DNA of 64,000 nt. It comes from SIG77 sp045589595 (GTDB lineage: Bacteria; Verrucomicrobiota; Lentisphaeria; Victivallales; UBA1829). Below, piece after piece: positions 1 to 9,041 of this stretch (positions within the stretch are counted from its first letter, which is position 1; each line of letters begins with the position of its first letter). The notes beneath the pieces are model-generated. The model made no database searches. It saw only the letters and a list, made by a program, of their open reading frames with translations, and was not told the origin of the DNA. Both the position numbers and the translations under genes were made by a program. Location of the stretch: the NCBI GenBank assembly GCA_045589595.1, contig JAZNPK010000002.1, positions 62,001 to 126,000 of the forward strand, given 5' to 3'.

Positions 1-161
1 TCAAAACGGATGGGGCAGGGAACACTCTCCGGTCCGGAACAGCGTTCCAGCACCGGATCGAGAAGTGTTTGGAAAAGTTCCGGCACATTACCGGAAATAA
101 CGGAGCCTTTTGCGGGCAGGGGGCGTACTGCGGCGGCATATTCGGCAGCAGGGAACATCAT
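1..161 (-). CDS. Unidentified protein, N-terminal fragment (runs off the window)
   Basis: A minus-strand reading frame starts with ATG at 161 and stays open to the window edge, giving about 53 residues that begin MMFPAAEYAAAVRPLPAKG. An AGGAG ribosome site at 171-175 lies nine bases upstream of the first ATG, and base composition matches the neighbours. I do not recognise a family from this fragment. It is divergent from the aas-like gene, with about 200 bp of promoter-bearing DNA between them. Confidence 0.55.
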   Translation of the reverse strand, partial: MMFPAAEYAAAVRPLPAKGSVISGNVPELFQTLLDPVLERCSGPESVPCPIRF

Positions 162-286
162 CGTCGGAATCTCCTGTATTTGTTGTGTGGATCTCCATAG
201 TAATAGCATCTGTCCCGTTTTTTGCAAGACGGTTTCGACATCTTTTTTGTGTTTTTCCGCAGAAAATGTCCGTTGGGGACTGAGAC

Positions 287-315
287 TTGAAAAAAGTATC
301 ATATCGGAGTATATT
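287..315 (+). promoter_or_regulatory. Promoter of the aas-like gene
   Basis: A -35 box TTGAAA (287-292) is followed after 17 bases by a -10 box TATATT (310-315). The gene's AAAGGAG ribosome site lies at 352-358 and its ATG at 367. Confidence 0.6.
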
Positions 316-366
316 ATGTTTCCGCAAACAGAGTAAGAACTGCCGGATCGGAAAGGAGTTGCCGAT

Positions 367-3300
367 ATGCAGAACGGAGAAACATTTTCTGCAAAACTGC
401 TGCCGCTGAATGTGGTGCAGTTCCTTGCCTTTTTCCGGTTGGCTCTGTTCAGCTCCTATCTCCTGCTCTATGTCGCCCGGTTCGAGGATACATTTCTTTC
501 CATTTCGTGGATGCTGCTCTGTCTGTGCATTGCATCCGGACTGCCGGTTCTGCTGCTGACGGTTCCCGCCGGGCTGCTGGCAGACCGTGTACCGAAACGG
601 TATGTGGTCCTGCTCTCCATTCTGGCGGATATCCTGCTGACTGCCGTCGCGCTCCTTTTTGATTTCAGCCGTTGTACCGGATTTGTGTTTGCCGGATTGT
701 ATTTTGTCAGCCGGACCTTTTTTGTACCGGCGTTTTCCGGTCTGCTCCCGGAAACCTTTGAAGAAGGTGAACTTTCCCGGGCAAACGGTCTGAACAATAT
801 CTGGGCTTTTCCCGGAATGGTCTGCGGTCTCGTTGCCGGCTGGATCATTCCGCTGCCGCACACCATGCTGCAAGTCGTACTGGCGGCGTCTGTGATCGCC
901 TTTATTGCCGCACTCCGCATCCGCTTCACCATGTCGGGCGGCATGGCTTGTTCTGCGTGGAAAGAGGCGTACGCCGGACTGGTCGATCTCGTCCGGAAAC
1001 CGTCTGTGCTGTTGTCGGCGCTGGGGGAAAATTTCTTCCTTGCGATCGGACTGCTTCTGCCGTTCCTGCTTCTGCTCTGTCAGTACAGTATCACCGGGAC
1101 CGGCAGCAATATGGTCGCGTCTGTGATCCTGCAGATCGCGCCTCTGACGGGCTTTGTTGCGGGGATGTATCTTGCCGGCAGGCTTTCCGCCTCCAAGATC
1201 GAACCGGGGCTTGTGCCCTTCGGTGCGCTCGGTTTGGCGGTGGCGATTTTTCTCGGCGCCCATTTCTTCGGTCCGCTGCTGCCGTTTCAGGTATCGATCC
1301 CGTCCTTTGAGACGCAACGCGTCATCATTCCGCTGGGTGCGACAGTTTTTCTGCTTGCCGGCGGGATCGGCGGCGGTCTGTTTGTGCTGCCGCTTCGGAC
1401 ATATCTTCAGCAGCGTCTGAAACGGCAGACACGGGGGATGAGTCTTGCCATTCACCACAGTATGTTTTTCCTGATCTCTGCACTGCTCGTGTGGCTGTTG
1501 TTCCGGTCCCAGGCGGCTGTGCTGGGCGAGGTGCTGCCCCATGATATTTCCTTCGGCGATACGGATCTGATCCATCCGTTCGATCTGTTGAGAACACTGG
1601 CTCTGGTGACATTCCTTGTCACCCTGTTCACCCTGTGGCTGCTGCCGGATTTTGCGCTGCGGTTCCTGATCATTTCACTGGGCAACACCATTTACAAACT
1701 GCAGATCACCGGCGCCGCGTATATTCCCCAGCATGGACCGGCACTTCTTGTGGCGAATCATGTGTCGTTCATCGATAATATTCTGGTCAGTGCCTGTACA
1801 TCCCGCAGGATCCGGTTCCTGATGCAGGAAGAACTGCTCCACCGCCATTTTCTGCTGAAGATCCTTGCCCGTCTGACCGGATTCATTGTGGTCCCGTCCA
1901 GCGGACGCGGATTGCTGAAAACGGTGAAAGATGTGCAGGATGCACTCCGTGCCGGAGAGATCATCTGCATCTATCCCGAAGGTGTTCCCACCCGGAACAG
2001 CATCATCGGGCGTTTCCGGGGCGGATTCCTGAAAATGCTGCCGCCGGAACTGCCGGAACTGCCGGTGATCCCTGTATATATCGGCGGAATGTGGGGCAGT
2101 CGTTTTTCCTATTACCGGATGAAAGTGGATCATCAGCTGCCCCTGCGTTCCTCCAACCGGGCGGCAGTATCTTTCGGCGCTCCTCTGAGCGGAAAAGATC
2201 TGACCGCATTCGGCGTCCGGCAGAAGATCTGTGAATTGTCTGCCGATGTGATGTCCGCCTCCATCCGCCCGGATGAAATGCCCCTCCATGTTCAGTTTGC
2301 ATATCAGGCAAAACGGGTGCCGCGCCGTATTCTCTTCCGGGATGGCGACGGTGCCGCATACAGCGTATGGCAGGCATTCTCCACCGCGATGCTGTTGAGC
2401 CGGGAACTCCGGCGGAAGATCGGCGAACAGGAGGAATATGTGGGGATCCTGCTGCCCAACAGTTCCCGCACCGCCATATCACTGCTCGCCGTGCTGTATG
2501 CCGACCGCGTGCCCTGTGATCTGAATCATACCACGCCGGCAGATGTACTGGAGGCGACGATCCGGCAGGCAGATATCCGCCACGTGATCACCAGCCGCGC
2601 CTTCCTGGAAAAGACAGGTCTGGAAAATGTGCTGTCCGGCGTTCTGTATCTGGAAGATCTGATGGCTGTGATCCCCCGGTGGAAACGGGCGCTGCTGATC
2701 CCCGCATTCCATCTTATGCCCGTCCGGGAATGGATGAACCTGATCTCACCCGTCACCGGAAATGATGTGGGGCGGACTGCCACCGTTCTCTTTTCCAGCG
2801 GGTCCACCGGAAAACCGAAGGGAATCGTTCTCTCGCACCATAATATCAATTCCGATATGTATGCGATGATCGACCTGCTGGGGCTGGTCCCCGGAAAAGA
2901 CGGTATCCTCGGCAATCTGCCCCTGTTTCATTCATTCGGGATGACAACCTGTTTCTGGATCCCTGCCGCAACTGCGTGTCCGGTCACTTTTATCAGTAAT
3001 CCGCTGGATGCCGCCATCGCCGGAAAAGTCGTTCAGCGGGATAAACTCACGATCCTGTATGCCACACCGTCCTTCCTGCAGACTTATCTGCGGCGCTGTA
3101 CTCCGGAACAGTTTGAATCGCTCCGTCTGGTGGTGACCGGTGCGGAAAAACTCCGTGCCGATATCGTGGAGCGTTTCCGGGAATTTATCGGCGGACGCCT
3201 TGCCATTACAGAAGCGTACGGTTGTACCGAACTTTCACCCGTCGTGACCGTGAATGTGCCGGAGGATCTTGTGGATCTCGGCAGAGTCGCCGGACAGGCG

Positions 3301-3891
3301 GATTCCATCGGACCCAATCTGGAATATGTTGCCGCGAAAGTGGTGGATCCCCTTACCTATACGGAACTGCCGCCCGGATCGGAAGGTCTGCTCTTTGTCA
3401 AAGGTCCCATGGTCATGCAGGGCTATCTGAATGCGCCGGAACTGACGGAAAAAGCCATGTTCGACGGCTATTACAATACCGGGGATGTTGTCACTATGGA
3501 CCGGAACGGATATGTGAAGATTTGCGGCAGACTTTCCAGATTCAGCAAAATCGCCGGAGAAATGATCCCCCACGAAATGGTGGAACGGATCATCAACGAA
3601 CTTTGCGGAACCGGAAACCGCGTTGTGGCTGTTGGCAGCATCCCCGATCCGCGGAAAGGCGAGGCACTGCTGGTTCTCCATACACCGGAAATGCCCTTTA
3701 CCCCCGCCGAGGTGGTGGAACAACTCCGCGAACAGAGTATCTCCAACCTGTGGATCCCCAAAGCCGCCAATTTCTGTCAGGTGGAAAGTCTGCCGCTTCT
3801 CGGTTCCGGGAAACTGGATCTTTCCCTGCTGCGGAAAATGGCGGATAAGATCGTCGAAGAACGGAATCAGAATCAGAACTGCAACCCATAA
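367..3891 (+). CDS. aas: Fused lysophospholipid transporter / acyltransferase / acyl-ACP synthetase (LplT-Aas type)
   Basis: Three domains are joined in 1174 residues. Residues about 1-425 are a 12-helix MFS transporter like LplT. Residues about 430-630 are a PlsC-type acyltransferase with the HX4D motif at H465-D470 and a YPEG block near 536-539. Residues about 650-1174 are an AMP-forming ligase with the phosphate loop SSGSTGKPKG at 810-819. In E. coli LplT flips lysophospholipid inwards and Aas re-acylates it with an acyl-ACP that it activates itself. Here both steps sit on one chain, so import and repair are probably coupled at the inner membrane. AAAGGAG eight bases before the ATG supports the start. 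The three-part fusion is also known elsewhere. Confidence 0.9.
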   Translation: MQNGETFSAKLLPLNVVQFLAFFRLALFSSYLLLYVARFEDTFLSISWMLLCLCIASGLPVLLLTVPAGLLADRVPKRYVVLLSILADILLTAVALLFDFSRCTGFVFAGLYFVSRTFFVPAFSGLLPETFEEGELSRANGLNNIWAFPGMVCGLVAGWIIPLPHTMLQVVLAASVIAFIAALRIRFTMSGGMACSAWKEAYAGLVDLVRKPSVLLSALGENFFLAIGLLLPFLLLLCQYSITGTGSNMVASVILQIAPLTGFVAGMYLAGRLSASKIEPGLVPFGALGLAVAIFLGAHFFGPLLPFQVSIPSFETQRVIIPLGATVFLLAGGIGGGLFVLPLRTYLQQRLKRQTRGMSLAIHHSMFFLISALLVWLLFRSQAAVLGEVLPHDISFGDTDLIHPFDLLRTLALVTFLVTLFTLWLLPDFALRFLIISLGNTIYKLQITGAAYIPQHGPALLVANHVSFIDNILVSACTSRRIRFLMQEELLHRHFLLKILARLTGFIVVPSSGRGLLKTVKDVQDALRAGEIICIYPEGVPTRNSIIGRFRGGFLKMLPPELPELPVIPVYIGGMWGSRFSYYRMKVDHQLPLRSSNRAAVSFGAPLSGKDLTAFGVRQKICELSADVMSASIRPDEMPLHVQFAYQAKRVPRRILFRDGDGAAYSVWQAFSTAMLLSRELRRKIGEQEEYVGILLPNSSRTAISLLAVLYADRVPCDLNHTTPADVLEATIRQADIRHVITSRAFLEKTGLENVLSGVLYLEDLMAVIPRWKRALLIPAFHLMPVREWMNLISPVTGNDVGRTATVLFSSGSTGKPKGIVLSHHNINSDMYAMIDLLGLVPGKDGILGNLPLFHSFGMTTCFWIPAATACPVTFISNPLDAAIAGKVVQRDKLTILYATPSFLQTYLRRCTPEQFESLRLVVTGAEKLRADIVERFREFIGGRLAITEAYGCTELSPVVTVNVPEDLVDLGRVAGQADSIGPNLEYVAAKVVDPLTYTELPPGSEGLLFVKGPMVMQGYLNAPELTEKAMFDGYYNTGDVVTMDRNGYVKICGRLSRFSKIAGEMIPHEMVERIINELCGTGNRVVAVGSIPDPRKGEALLVLHTPEMPFTPAEVVEQLREQSISNLWIPKAANFCQVESLPLLGSGKLDLSLLRKMADKIVEERNQNQNCNP

Positions 3892-3909
3892 AAATAAGGA
3901 TCATAGACT

Positions 3910-4605
3910 ATGCTCCCACGCTCCTGTGTCCCCTGTGAAAAAATCGAAAACGATTGCTATGAATGGTATGAACGCCATGCCGCAAAATTGGAAGAAGTCA
4001 AAACAAAACGCGCCGATATCGTTTTTATCGGTGACTCCATCACCCATTTTTGGAACCGGGAAAATAATGTCGGGTTCGGCGCAAAAGTCTGGGATGAATA
4101 CTACGGAAAACGGAATGTACTGAACTTGGGATACGGCTTCGACCGGACACAGAATATGCTCTGGCGTATCGAAAATGGCGAACTGGAAAATCAGGATCCG
4201 AAAGTGTTTGTCATCAACGCCGGAACCAATCAGTTTTCCATTACACCCAATTATGACGGCGACGATTCCGAAACCGCATTTGCCGGCGTGAAACTCCTGA
4301 TCGAAACGCTGGAACAGAAATATCCCCGCGCCGAGATCCTGGTGATGGCTGTGTTCCCGCGTCTGCCGGAAGAAACCACTCAGAAATCTATCGACGGGCT
4401 GAACGCTCTCCTGAAAGAATATCTGACAGGAAGAAATAAAGACAGCCTTAAATTTATCGATATCACAAAAGCAATGCGCAATCCCGACGGATCCTTCAAT
4501 CCCGCGATCTATGTCGATGGAGCCTGTCACCCCAATAACGCCGGATACCGGATCTGGGCTGAAGCTCTGGAGCCGGAGATCCGCCGCATCCTCGCTGCAG
4601 AATAA
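3910..4605 (+). CDS. SGNH/GDSL-family esterase
   Basis: The 231-residue protein has the GDSL block with nucleophile S43 (VFIGDSITHFW), a block III asparagine (INAGTNQ) and the C-terminal D203-x3-H207 pair (DGACHPNNAGY). This places it in the PAF-acetylhydrolase/acyl-hydrolase branch of the SGNH family. No signal peptide is visible, so a cytoplasmic role is likely. It begins 18 bp after the aas-like gene with AAGGAT as ribosome site, so it is probably co-transcribed and may act on lipid or acetylated sugar esters. Its substrate cannot be read from sequence. Confidence 0.85.
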   Translation: MLPRSCVPCEKIENDCYEWYERHAAKLEEVKTKRADIVFIGDSITHFWNRENNVGFGAKVWDEYYGKRNVLNLGYGFDRTQNMLWRIENGELENQDPKVFVINAGTNQFSITPNYDGDDSETAFAGVKLLIETLEQKYPRAEILVMAVFPRLPEETTQKSIDGLNALLKEYLTGRNKDSLKFIDITKAMRNPDGSFNPAIYVDGACHPNNAGYRIWAEALEPEIRRILAAE

Positions 4606-4611
4606 AAAGCA

Positions 4612-4715
4612 CCCGCGGGGCGTGGCACCGCGCGGCGACCACGCCGCGCACATCCTGTCGGTGCCCGACAGGATGCAGGAACCGCCTTCTGCGGTTCCGT
4701 GCCACGCCCTGCGGG
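4612..4715. other. Four-way-junction inverted-repeat element A
   Basis: The outer stem pairs 4612-4628 with 4699-4715 (17 bp, one G-T). It encloses three perfect hairpins: 4630-4649 (8 bp, loop ACCA), 4651-4675 (10 bp) and 4678-4698 (8 bp). Only one or two bases are unpaired between arms. It fills the gap between the convergent esterase and thioesterase genes. Unlike elements B-E it has no long oligo-T tract. The architecture matches the elements at 23203, 37838, 41221 and 44438, but the sequence does not. Confidence 0.75.
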
Positions 4716-4723
4716 CGCGTTGA

Positions 4724-5089
4724 TCACAATGGAGAAGCAGACCAGTCGATGTCTGTCTTATTCCCCTGATCATCTACGGCGACGAAGGTACATTCTGCCT
4801 GAAACTTCACATCGCTGCCGACTTTTGCAATGATGGCGAATGTGATACTTGTTTTCCCTTTTCTGGGGTTGCCGCAATGAAATTCCAGTTGTTCGCCGTT
4901 ATGAACGGGTTTATCGAACAGGATTTCGGAGAAGCGCCGAGTGACGACTTTTGCGCCGCCGGTTGCCCACATGGCATAGATGGCTGCAGCTTCATCCATC
5001 CACGCCATGACTTTGCCGCCGAACAGATTTCCGCTGACGCCGATATCGCCGGTCAGCACCAGATGTGTTGTGATTCTTGTCATTGTCAT
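4724..5089 (-). CDS. Acyl-CoA thioesterase, YciA-like hotdog protein
   Basis: The 121-residue protein carries the hotdog pattern of YciA/acyl-CoA hydrolases: GNLFGGKVMAWMDEAAAI with the catalytic Asp on the long helix, then alternating strands ending in FVAVDD. It would hydrolyse acyl-CoA to free acid and CoA in the cytoplasm. It starts 2 bp after recN, with GGAGGG inside the end of recN as ribosome site, so the pair is an operon. The chain length preferred is not visible. Confidence 0.82.
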   Translation of the reverse strand: MTMTRITTHLVLTGDIGVSGNLFGGKVMAWMDEAAAIYAMWATGGAKVVTRRFSEILFDKPVHNGEQLEFHCGNPRKGKTSITFAIIAKVGSDVKFQAECTFVAVDDQGNKTDIDWSASPL

Positions 5090-5091
5090 TT

Positions 5092-6756
5092 TTACTTTTT
5101 TCCCTCCAGCAGAGCGGCTGCATGTTTTCTTGCGGCGGCTCCACCGCCCAGCATCCGTTCCAGTTCGTTCAATCTTCCTTTTTGATCCAGTTCACAGATC
5201 CGTGATCTTGTTTCGGTTCCGTCCGTACTTTTTTCCACGAGGAAATGGCGTTCTGCCAGTCGTACGACCTGCGGCAGATGTGAGATGCAGATGACCTGTT
5301 TCTGTTTGCCGAGAGCGGCGATTTCGCCGCCGACACGCATGGCTGTTTCGCCGCCGATGTTGGCATCGATCTCATCGAAGACCAGCACGGGGATCTCGTC
5401 GGCTTCTGCGAGAACGGTTTTTGCCGCCAGCATCACGCGGGCGATTTCGCCGCTGCTGGCAACATCTTTCAGCGGTTTCAGTGGAACGCCCGGGTTCGCG
5501 CTGAACATGATCTGGAGTCTGTCAGCGCCATTGCTTCCGGGTTCGGGGGCAGGGGAGAGTACGAGTTCAAACCGTGCCTGTGCGAATCCCAGTTTTTCTG
5601 TTTCAGCGGTCAGAAGTTCTGCCAGTTTTCCAGTTGCTTCTTTCCGTGCGGCAGTCAGTTCGGTACAAATCTTTCTGAATGTATTTTCAGCTTCGGTGAT
5701 CCGTTTTTCCCATTCCAGCCGAAAATGTTCTGCGTTATCGAATGCGTCCAGTTGTTTCTTGAGAAATTCCTGTTGATTGATCACATCATACAGCGTGGGA
5801 CCGAATTTCCGTTTCAGCATTTGCAGGGTCCGCATCCGTTCTTCCATTGCCAGAAATTCGGATTCGTCCAGTTCCACGGATGAGGCATGATCCATCATAT
5901 CGGCGGAGAGTTCCGACACCATTTCGCTGATATTTTCCATCCGGTTCAAAAAATCTTCCGCCTTGTCCGGATCATATTTTTCCAGATCGCTCAATGTGCG
6001 CCGGAGATCTGCAATCCTGTCGAACAGTGATTCTTCTCCATCGGTCAAACCGTTGCAGACGCCGGATTCGATTTCGATGATGGATCTGGCGTTAGCGGCG
6101 ATGGCGTGCCGTGCGGAAAGCGCTTCATCTTCGCCGGGTTCGGGATTGGCGCGTGTGATCAGCCGGATATCCTTCCGCATCTCTTCCGCCTCATCGGCAG
6201 AAGGCATGGAAAGAAGAATTTCCACCTGTCCGTTCCGGTAATCTTCCAGATTTTTCCACGCTTCTTCTGTTTTCTTCAACAGACCGGACAACGATGCGAA
6301 CCGGTCCAGTGCCCGGAGTTGTTCCGCGTTTTGCAGCAGACTCTGATTTTCGTTTGCCGCGTGGATATCGATCAACTGTTCCCCCAGTTTTTTCAAGGTG
6401 GGGAGCGCCACGGGGCTGCCGTTGATATAGTTCCGGGTGGAATTTTGTGTGATGACCCGGCGGATCAGTACCGAATCGCCGTCGCCGTCCGTTTCCACAT
6501 CCGCATCCCGCAGAATGATATTGATCTTCTCCCGTATCTGATCCGGCAGCCGGAATTCTGCGCTGATCTCGCAGCGGTCCGCACCGGTACGGATGGCAGA
6601 CTTGTCTGCCCGGGTGCCCAGCAGCAGCGAAACACCGCCCATGATCACGCTTTTACCGGCACCGGTTTCGCCGCTGATGACATTGAATCCGGGCGCGAAC
6701 TCGATCTCAGCCTCTTCCACAAGAGCAAGGTTTTTCAGTTTCATCCAGAGCAGCAT
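5092..6756 (-). CDS. recN: DNA repair protein RecN
   Basis: This 554-residue SMC-like ATPase is full length. It has the N-terminal Walker A loop GETGAGKSVIMGG near residues 30-42, a long central coiled coil, and the C-terminal signature and Walker B region (SSGEIARVMLAAK, VLVFDEIDANIGG, ISHLPQV). RecN bridges DNA at double-strand breaks during recombinational repair. It is first in an operon with the thioesterase. A 12-bp palindrome lies in its promoter region. Confidence 0.95.
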   Translation of the reverse strand: MLLWMKLKNLALVEEAEIEFAPGFNVISGETGAGKSVIMGGVSLLLGTRADKSAIRTGADRCEISAEFRLPDQIREKINIILRDADVETDGDGDSVLIRRVITQNSTRNYINGSPVALPTLKKLGEQLIDIHAANENQSLLQNAEQLRALDRFASLSGLLKKTEEAWKNLEDYRNGQVEILLSMPSADEAEEMRKDIRLITRANPEPGEDEALSARHAIAANARSIIEIESGVCNGLTDGEESLFDRIADLRRTLSDLEKYDPDKAEDFLNRMENISEMVSELSADMMDHASSVELDESEFLAMEERMRTLQMLKRKFGPTLYDVINQQEFLKKQLDAFDNAEHFRLEWEKRITEAENTFRKICTELTAARKEATGKLAELLTAETEKLGFAQARFELVLSPAPEPGSNGADRLQIMFSANPGVPLKPLKDVASSGEIARVMLAAKTVLAEADEIPVLVFDEIDANIGGETAMRVGGEIAALGKQKQVICISHLPQVVRLAERHFLVEKSTDGTETRSRICELDQKGRLNELERMLGGGAAARKHAAALLEGKK

Positions 6757-6797
6757 AAGGCAAAATCTTTCCTTCTGATTGTTATTCCTTATAATAT

Positions 6798-6809
6798 CAT
6801 TCCGGAATG
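6798..6809. promoter_or_regulatory. Palindrome upstream of recN, possible operator
   Basis: The 12-bp perfect palindrome CATTCCGGAATG lies about 42 bp upstream of recN, beside an AT-rich TATTAT-like -10. recN is a classic SOS gene, so a LexA-type operator is possible. The identity of the binding protein is inference. Confidence 0.35.
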
Positions 6810-6854
6810 GTGAAAATGCAAATGAAATGCGGGCGATTTTTCTGATTTCGCATC

Positions 6855-6883
6855 TTGAAAAATCCTGTCCGGCGGTGTAAGAT
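6855..6883 (+). promoter_or_regulatory. Promoter of amrS
   Basis: TTGAAA (6855-6860), 17-base spacer, TAAGAT (6878-6883). It lies 27 bp before the amrS ATG. Confidence 0.5.
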
Positions 6884-6909
6884 TATGCAGTCAACAGAAA
6901 GGATCATCC

Positions 6910-7791
6910 ATGAAAACCAGTATCGCAAGATGGTGGACAGAAAAAGAAAATGGCAGCGTCCAGTGTCAACTCTGCCCCCGGAGCTGTACCATCGCCCCGG
7001 GAAATGCCGGATATTGCGGTGTCCGTTGCAATCAGGACGGCGTGCTTGTCAGTACCGCATACGGTCTTCCGGCGGCGCTTCAGGTGGACCCCATCGAAAA
7101 GAAGCCGCTGCGTCATTATCTGCCCGGAACAAGAACATTTTCCGTGGGGACTTTCGGCTGCAATCTGGGATGTATTTTCTGTCAGAACGATCATCTCTCC
7201 CGTGGGAATTTTTCATCGGTCCGGCGTGACTGGAAATTTTATGAGCCGGAGGAACTTGTCCGCCTCGCCGTACAACACAACTGCCGTTCCATTGCTTTCA
7301 CATACAATGAACCTGCGGTCTGGGCGGAATATGCCGTTGAAACATTCCGTCTTGCCCGGAAATCCGGCATCGGTACGGTGCTTGTGACCAACGGTTTCAT
7401 CAGCCATGCCGCCGCGGAGGAACTGTATCCGCTGACGGATGCCGCCAATATCGATGTGAAGGGGTTTTCAGAAGCGTTTTATCAGGAAATGTGCAACGGG
7501 TCTCTGGCGCCTGTACTTGCCGCCTGCGAATATTTTTACCGCGACCTGCAGAAACATCTGGAGATCACCAATCTTGTCATACCGGGCAAAAACAGTTCTC
7601 CGGAAATGATCGAAGCGCTTTTTGACTGGGCGGAATCCAGACTCAGCCGGGATGTGCCGATCCATTTCTCCGCATATTTCCCCGCATACAAATACAACGG
7701 AAGCCCCCGGACCCCGCGGGAAATGCTGTTCGATATCCGCAGCCGTGCCGTGGAACGCGGATTTACCCGGGTCTATTTGGGAAATATCTGA
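6910..7791 (+). CDS. amrS: AmmeMemoRadiSam-system radical SAM enzyme (AmrS, COG1180)
   Basis: The 293-residue protein has an N-terminal cysteine cluster (CQLCPRSCTIAPGNAGYCGVR) followed by the radical SAM motif CNLGCIFC, which binds the 4Fe-4S cluster. The order and spacing match the AmrS branch of PflA-like enzymes. The substrate of this family is poorly defined. The partner genes amrA/amrB are not seen in this window. The ribosome site AAAGGA precedes the ATG. It is convergent with rsmG, leaving 5 bp. Confidence 0.85.
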   Translation: MKTSIARWWTEKENGSVQCQLCPRSCTIAPGNAGYCGVRCNQDGVLVSTAYGLPAALQVDPIEKKPLRHYLPGTRTFSVGTFGCNLGCIFCQNDHLSRGNFSSVRRDWKFYEPEELVRLAVQHNCRSIAFTYNEPAVWAEYAVETFRLARKSGIGTVLVTNGFISHAAAEELYPLTDAANIDVKGFSEAFYQEMCNGSLAPVLAACEYFYRDLQKHLEITNLVIPGKNSSPEMIEALFDWAESRLSRDVPIHFSAYFPAYKYNGSPRTPREMLFDIRSRAVERGFTRVYLGNI

Positions 7792-7796
7792 TCCCG

Positions 7797-8474
7797 TCAG
7801 CGGGGACGCATCACCAGAAAAAGTCTGGTTCCGGCATCGACAGACGCGCCGGGCAGTTCCAGCGGTTCCGTCAGTTCAAAGGGGATTTTCTTTTTCTGCG
7901 AGGCGAGCCATTCCGCTTCAGGTTCTGCTTGTGCCGGTGTGCGGTAAAGGATCAGTGCACCATTGCCCGCAACCAGACCGGACGCTTCACGCAATAAAGT
8001 CTCAGCTGTCCCGACGGCTCTGGCAGTAACAAGCCGGAACGCATGTTTATAATCGCTCTGACGCGCCATCTCGTTGGCTCTGATATGGCGTGTCCGGAGA
8101 TTGGTCAGCCCCATTTTTTCAGCCGCCTTTGCAACGAATGTCACCTTTTTGCCGGTGGAGTCCACTGCCGTTACAAACAATCCGGGAAACGCCGCCGCCA
8201 GGATCAGGGACGGCAGACCCGCACCACAGCCGACATCACACATTTTGACATGGTGTCCGTCCCGCGGCATCTCCCAGCGCATGGCAAGGGAGAGTGAGTC
8301 GCAAATATGTTTTGTCCAGAATTCTTCCGGCGGAATACGCGTCAGATTCATGGTTTCATTGGTCTCATAAAGAAAATCGCCGTAGATGGAACACTGTTCC
8401 AGAAAACGCTCTTCCTGCGTATCGATCCGGCACGCCCGGATAAATTCCAGTTCTTCAGTTGTCGGGGAGATCAT
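7797..8474 (-). CDS. rsmG: 16S rRNA (guanine-527 N7)-methyltransferase RsmG
   Basis: The 225-residue protein has the GidB/RsmG SAM-binding signature CDVGCGAGLPSLILAAAFP, then VDSTGKKVTFV and the FRLVTARAVG block. RsmG methylates G527 of 16S rRNA. It follows the membrane gene at 8493 with an 18-bp gap, so it may be the last gene of the long minus-strand operon that begins with the Tad genes. Confidence 0.92.
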   Translation of the reverse strand: MISPTTEELEFIRACRIDTQEERFLEQCSIYGDFLYETNETMNLTRIPPEEFWTKHICDSLSLAMRWEMPRDGHHVKMCDVGCGAGLPSLILAAAFPGLFVTAVDSTGKKVTFVAKAAEKMGLTNLRTRHIRANEMARQSDYKHAFRLVTARAVGTAETLLREASGLVAGNGALILYRTPAQAEPEAEWLASQKKKIPFELTEPLELPGASVDAGTRLFLVMRPR

Positions 8475-8492
8475 AATAACATCCTGTATGTT

Positions 8493-9032
8493 TCAGGTAA
8501 AAAGATGAACGATCCCGCCGCCAAGAAAAAGAAGTGCCGCAACACCGAAACTGCCGGCAGAGATCCAGCGGACTCTGCAGTTGTTCCGCGCCGCCTCAAA
8601 CCAGTCCCGGAGCCATACCGGTTTCGCACCGATGACGATCCCGAGTGTACCGGTCAGGAAAAAGAGAACGGCATATACAATATAGCCGTCCGGGCGAAAT
8701 GCATTGCCTTCACGCAGCAGCAGATATGCCGCAAAAATACAGACCACAGCCAATGCTCTGGCACAAAGATAATCCGCATACAAAATCAGAAGGACCCACA
8801 GAACCGCCGCCGCTCCCCAGAGCAGAGCCGGATTGCCGAACATGGAGTCCGGCCCGAACAACTGTTCCACATGAGGCACACATACCGACAGCATCCATGC
8901 CCCGAGAACCGCACCGGTGATCCTGTTGCGGGCAAATGCCGGAAGCCACGCCGGAGCCATCAGAAACGCTCCGGCAGACAATGCCATGCAGATACCCGCG
9001 ATCAGAAGCAGAAAAGGATAAGACAATGTCAT
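8493..9032 (-). CDS. Hypothetical integral membrane protein
   Basis: The 179 residues form about five or six hydrophobic segments separated by short charged loops, with no soluble domain. I do not recognise the family. It starts 9 bp downstream of the PEGA lipoprotein gene on the same strand, so it probably belongs to the Tad-associated operon. GAGAG lies just upstream of the ATG. Confidence 0.7.
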   Translation of the reverse strand: MTLSYPFLLLIAGICMALSAGAFLMAPAWLPAFARNRITGAVLGAWMLSVCVPHVEQLFGPDSMFGNPALLWGAAAVLWVLLILYADYLCARALAVVCIFAAYLLLREGNAFRPDGYIVYAVLFFLTGTLGIVIGAKPVWLRDWFEAARNNCRVRWISAGSFGVAALLFLGGGIVHLFT

Positions 9033-9041
9033 GCGGCTCTC

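Noticed and set aside
88..1575. Long minus-strand open frame opposite the aas-like gene
   Set aside because: It is antisense to a clear domain-rich protein, has no ribosome site, and its translation is low-complexity Gln/Arg-rich, typical of a codon-bias shadow.
4612..4715. Element A and its relatives as tRNA-like or tmRNA genes
   Set aside because: No GTTCRA T-loop, no anticodon arm, no CCA, and arm lengths vary freely between elements.
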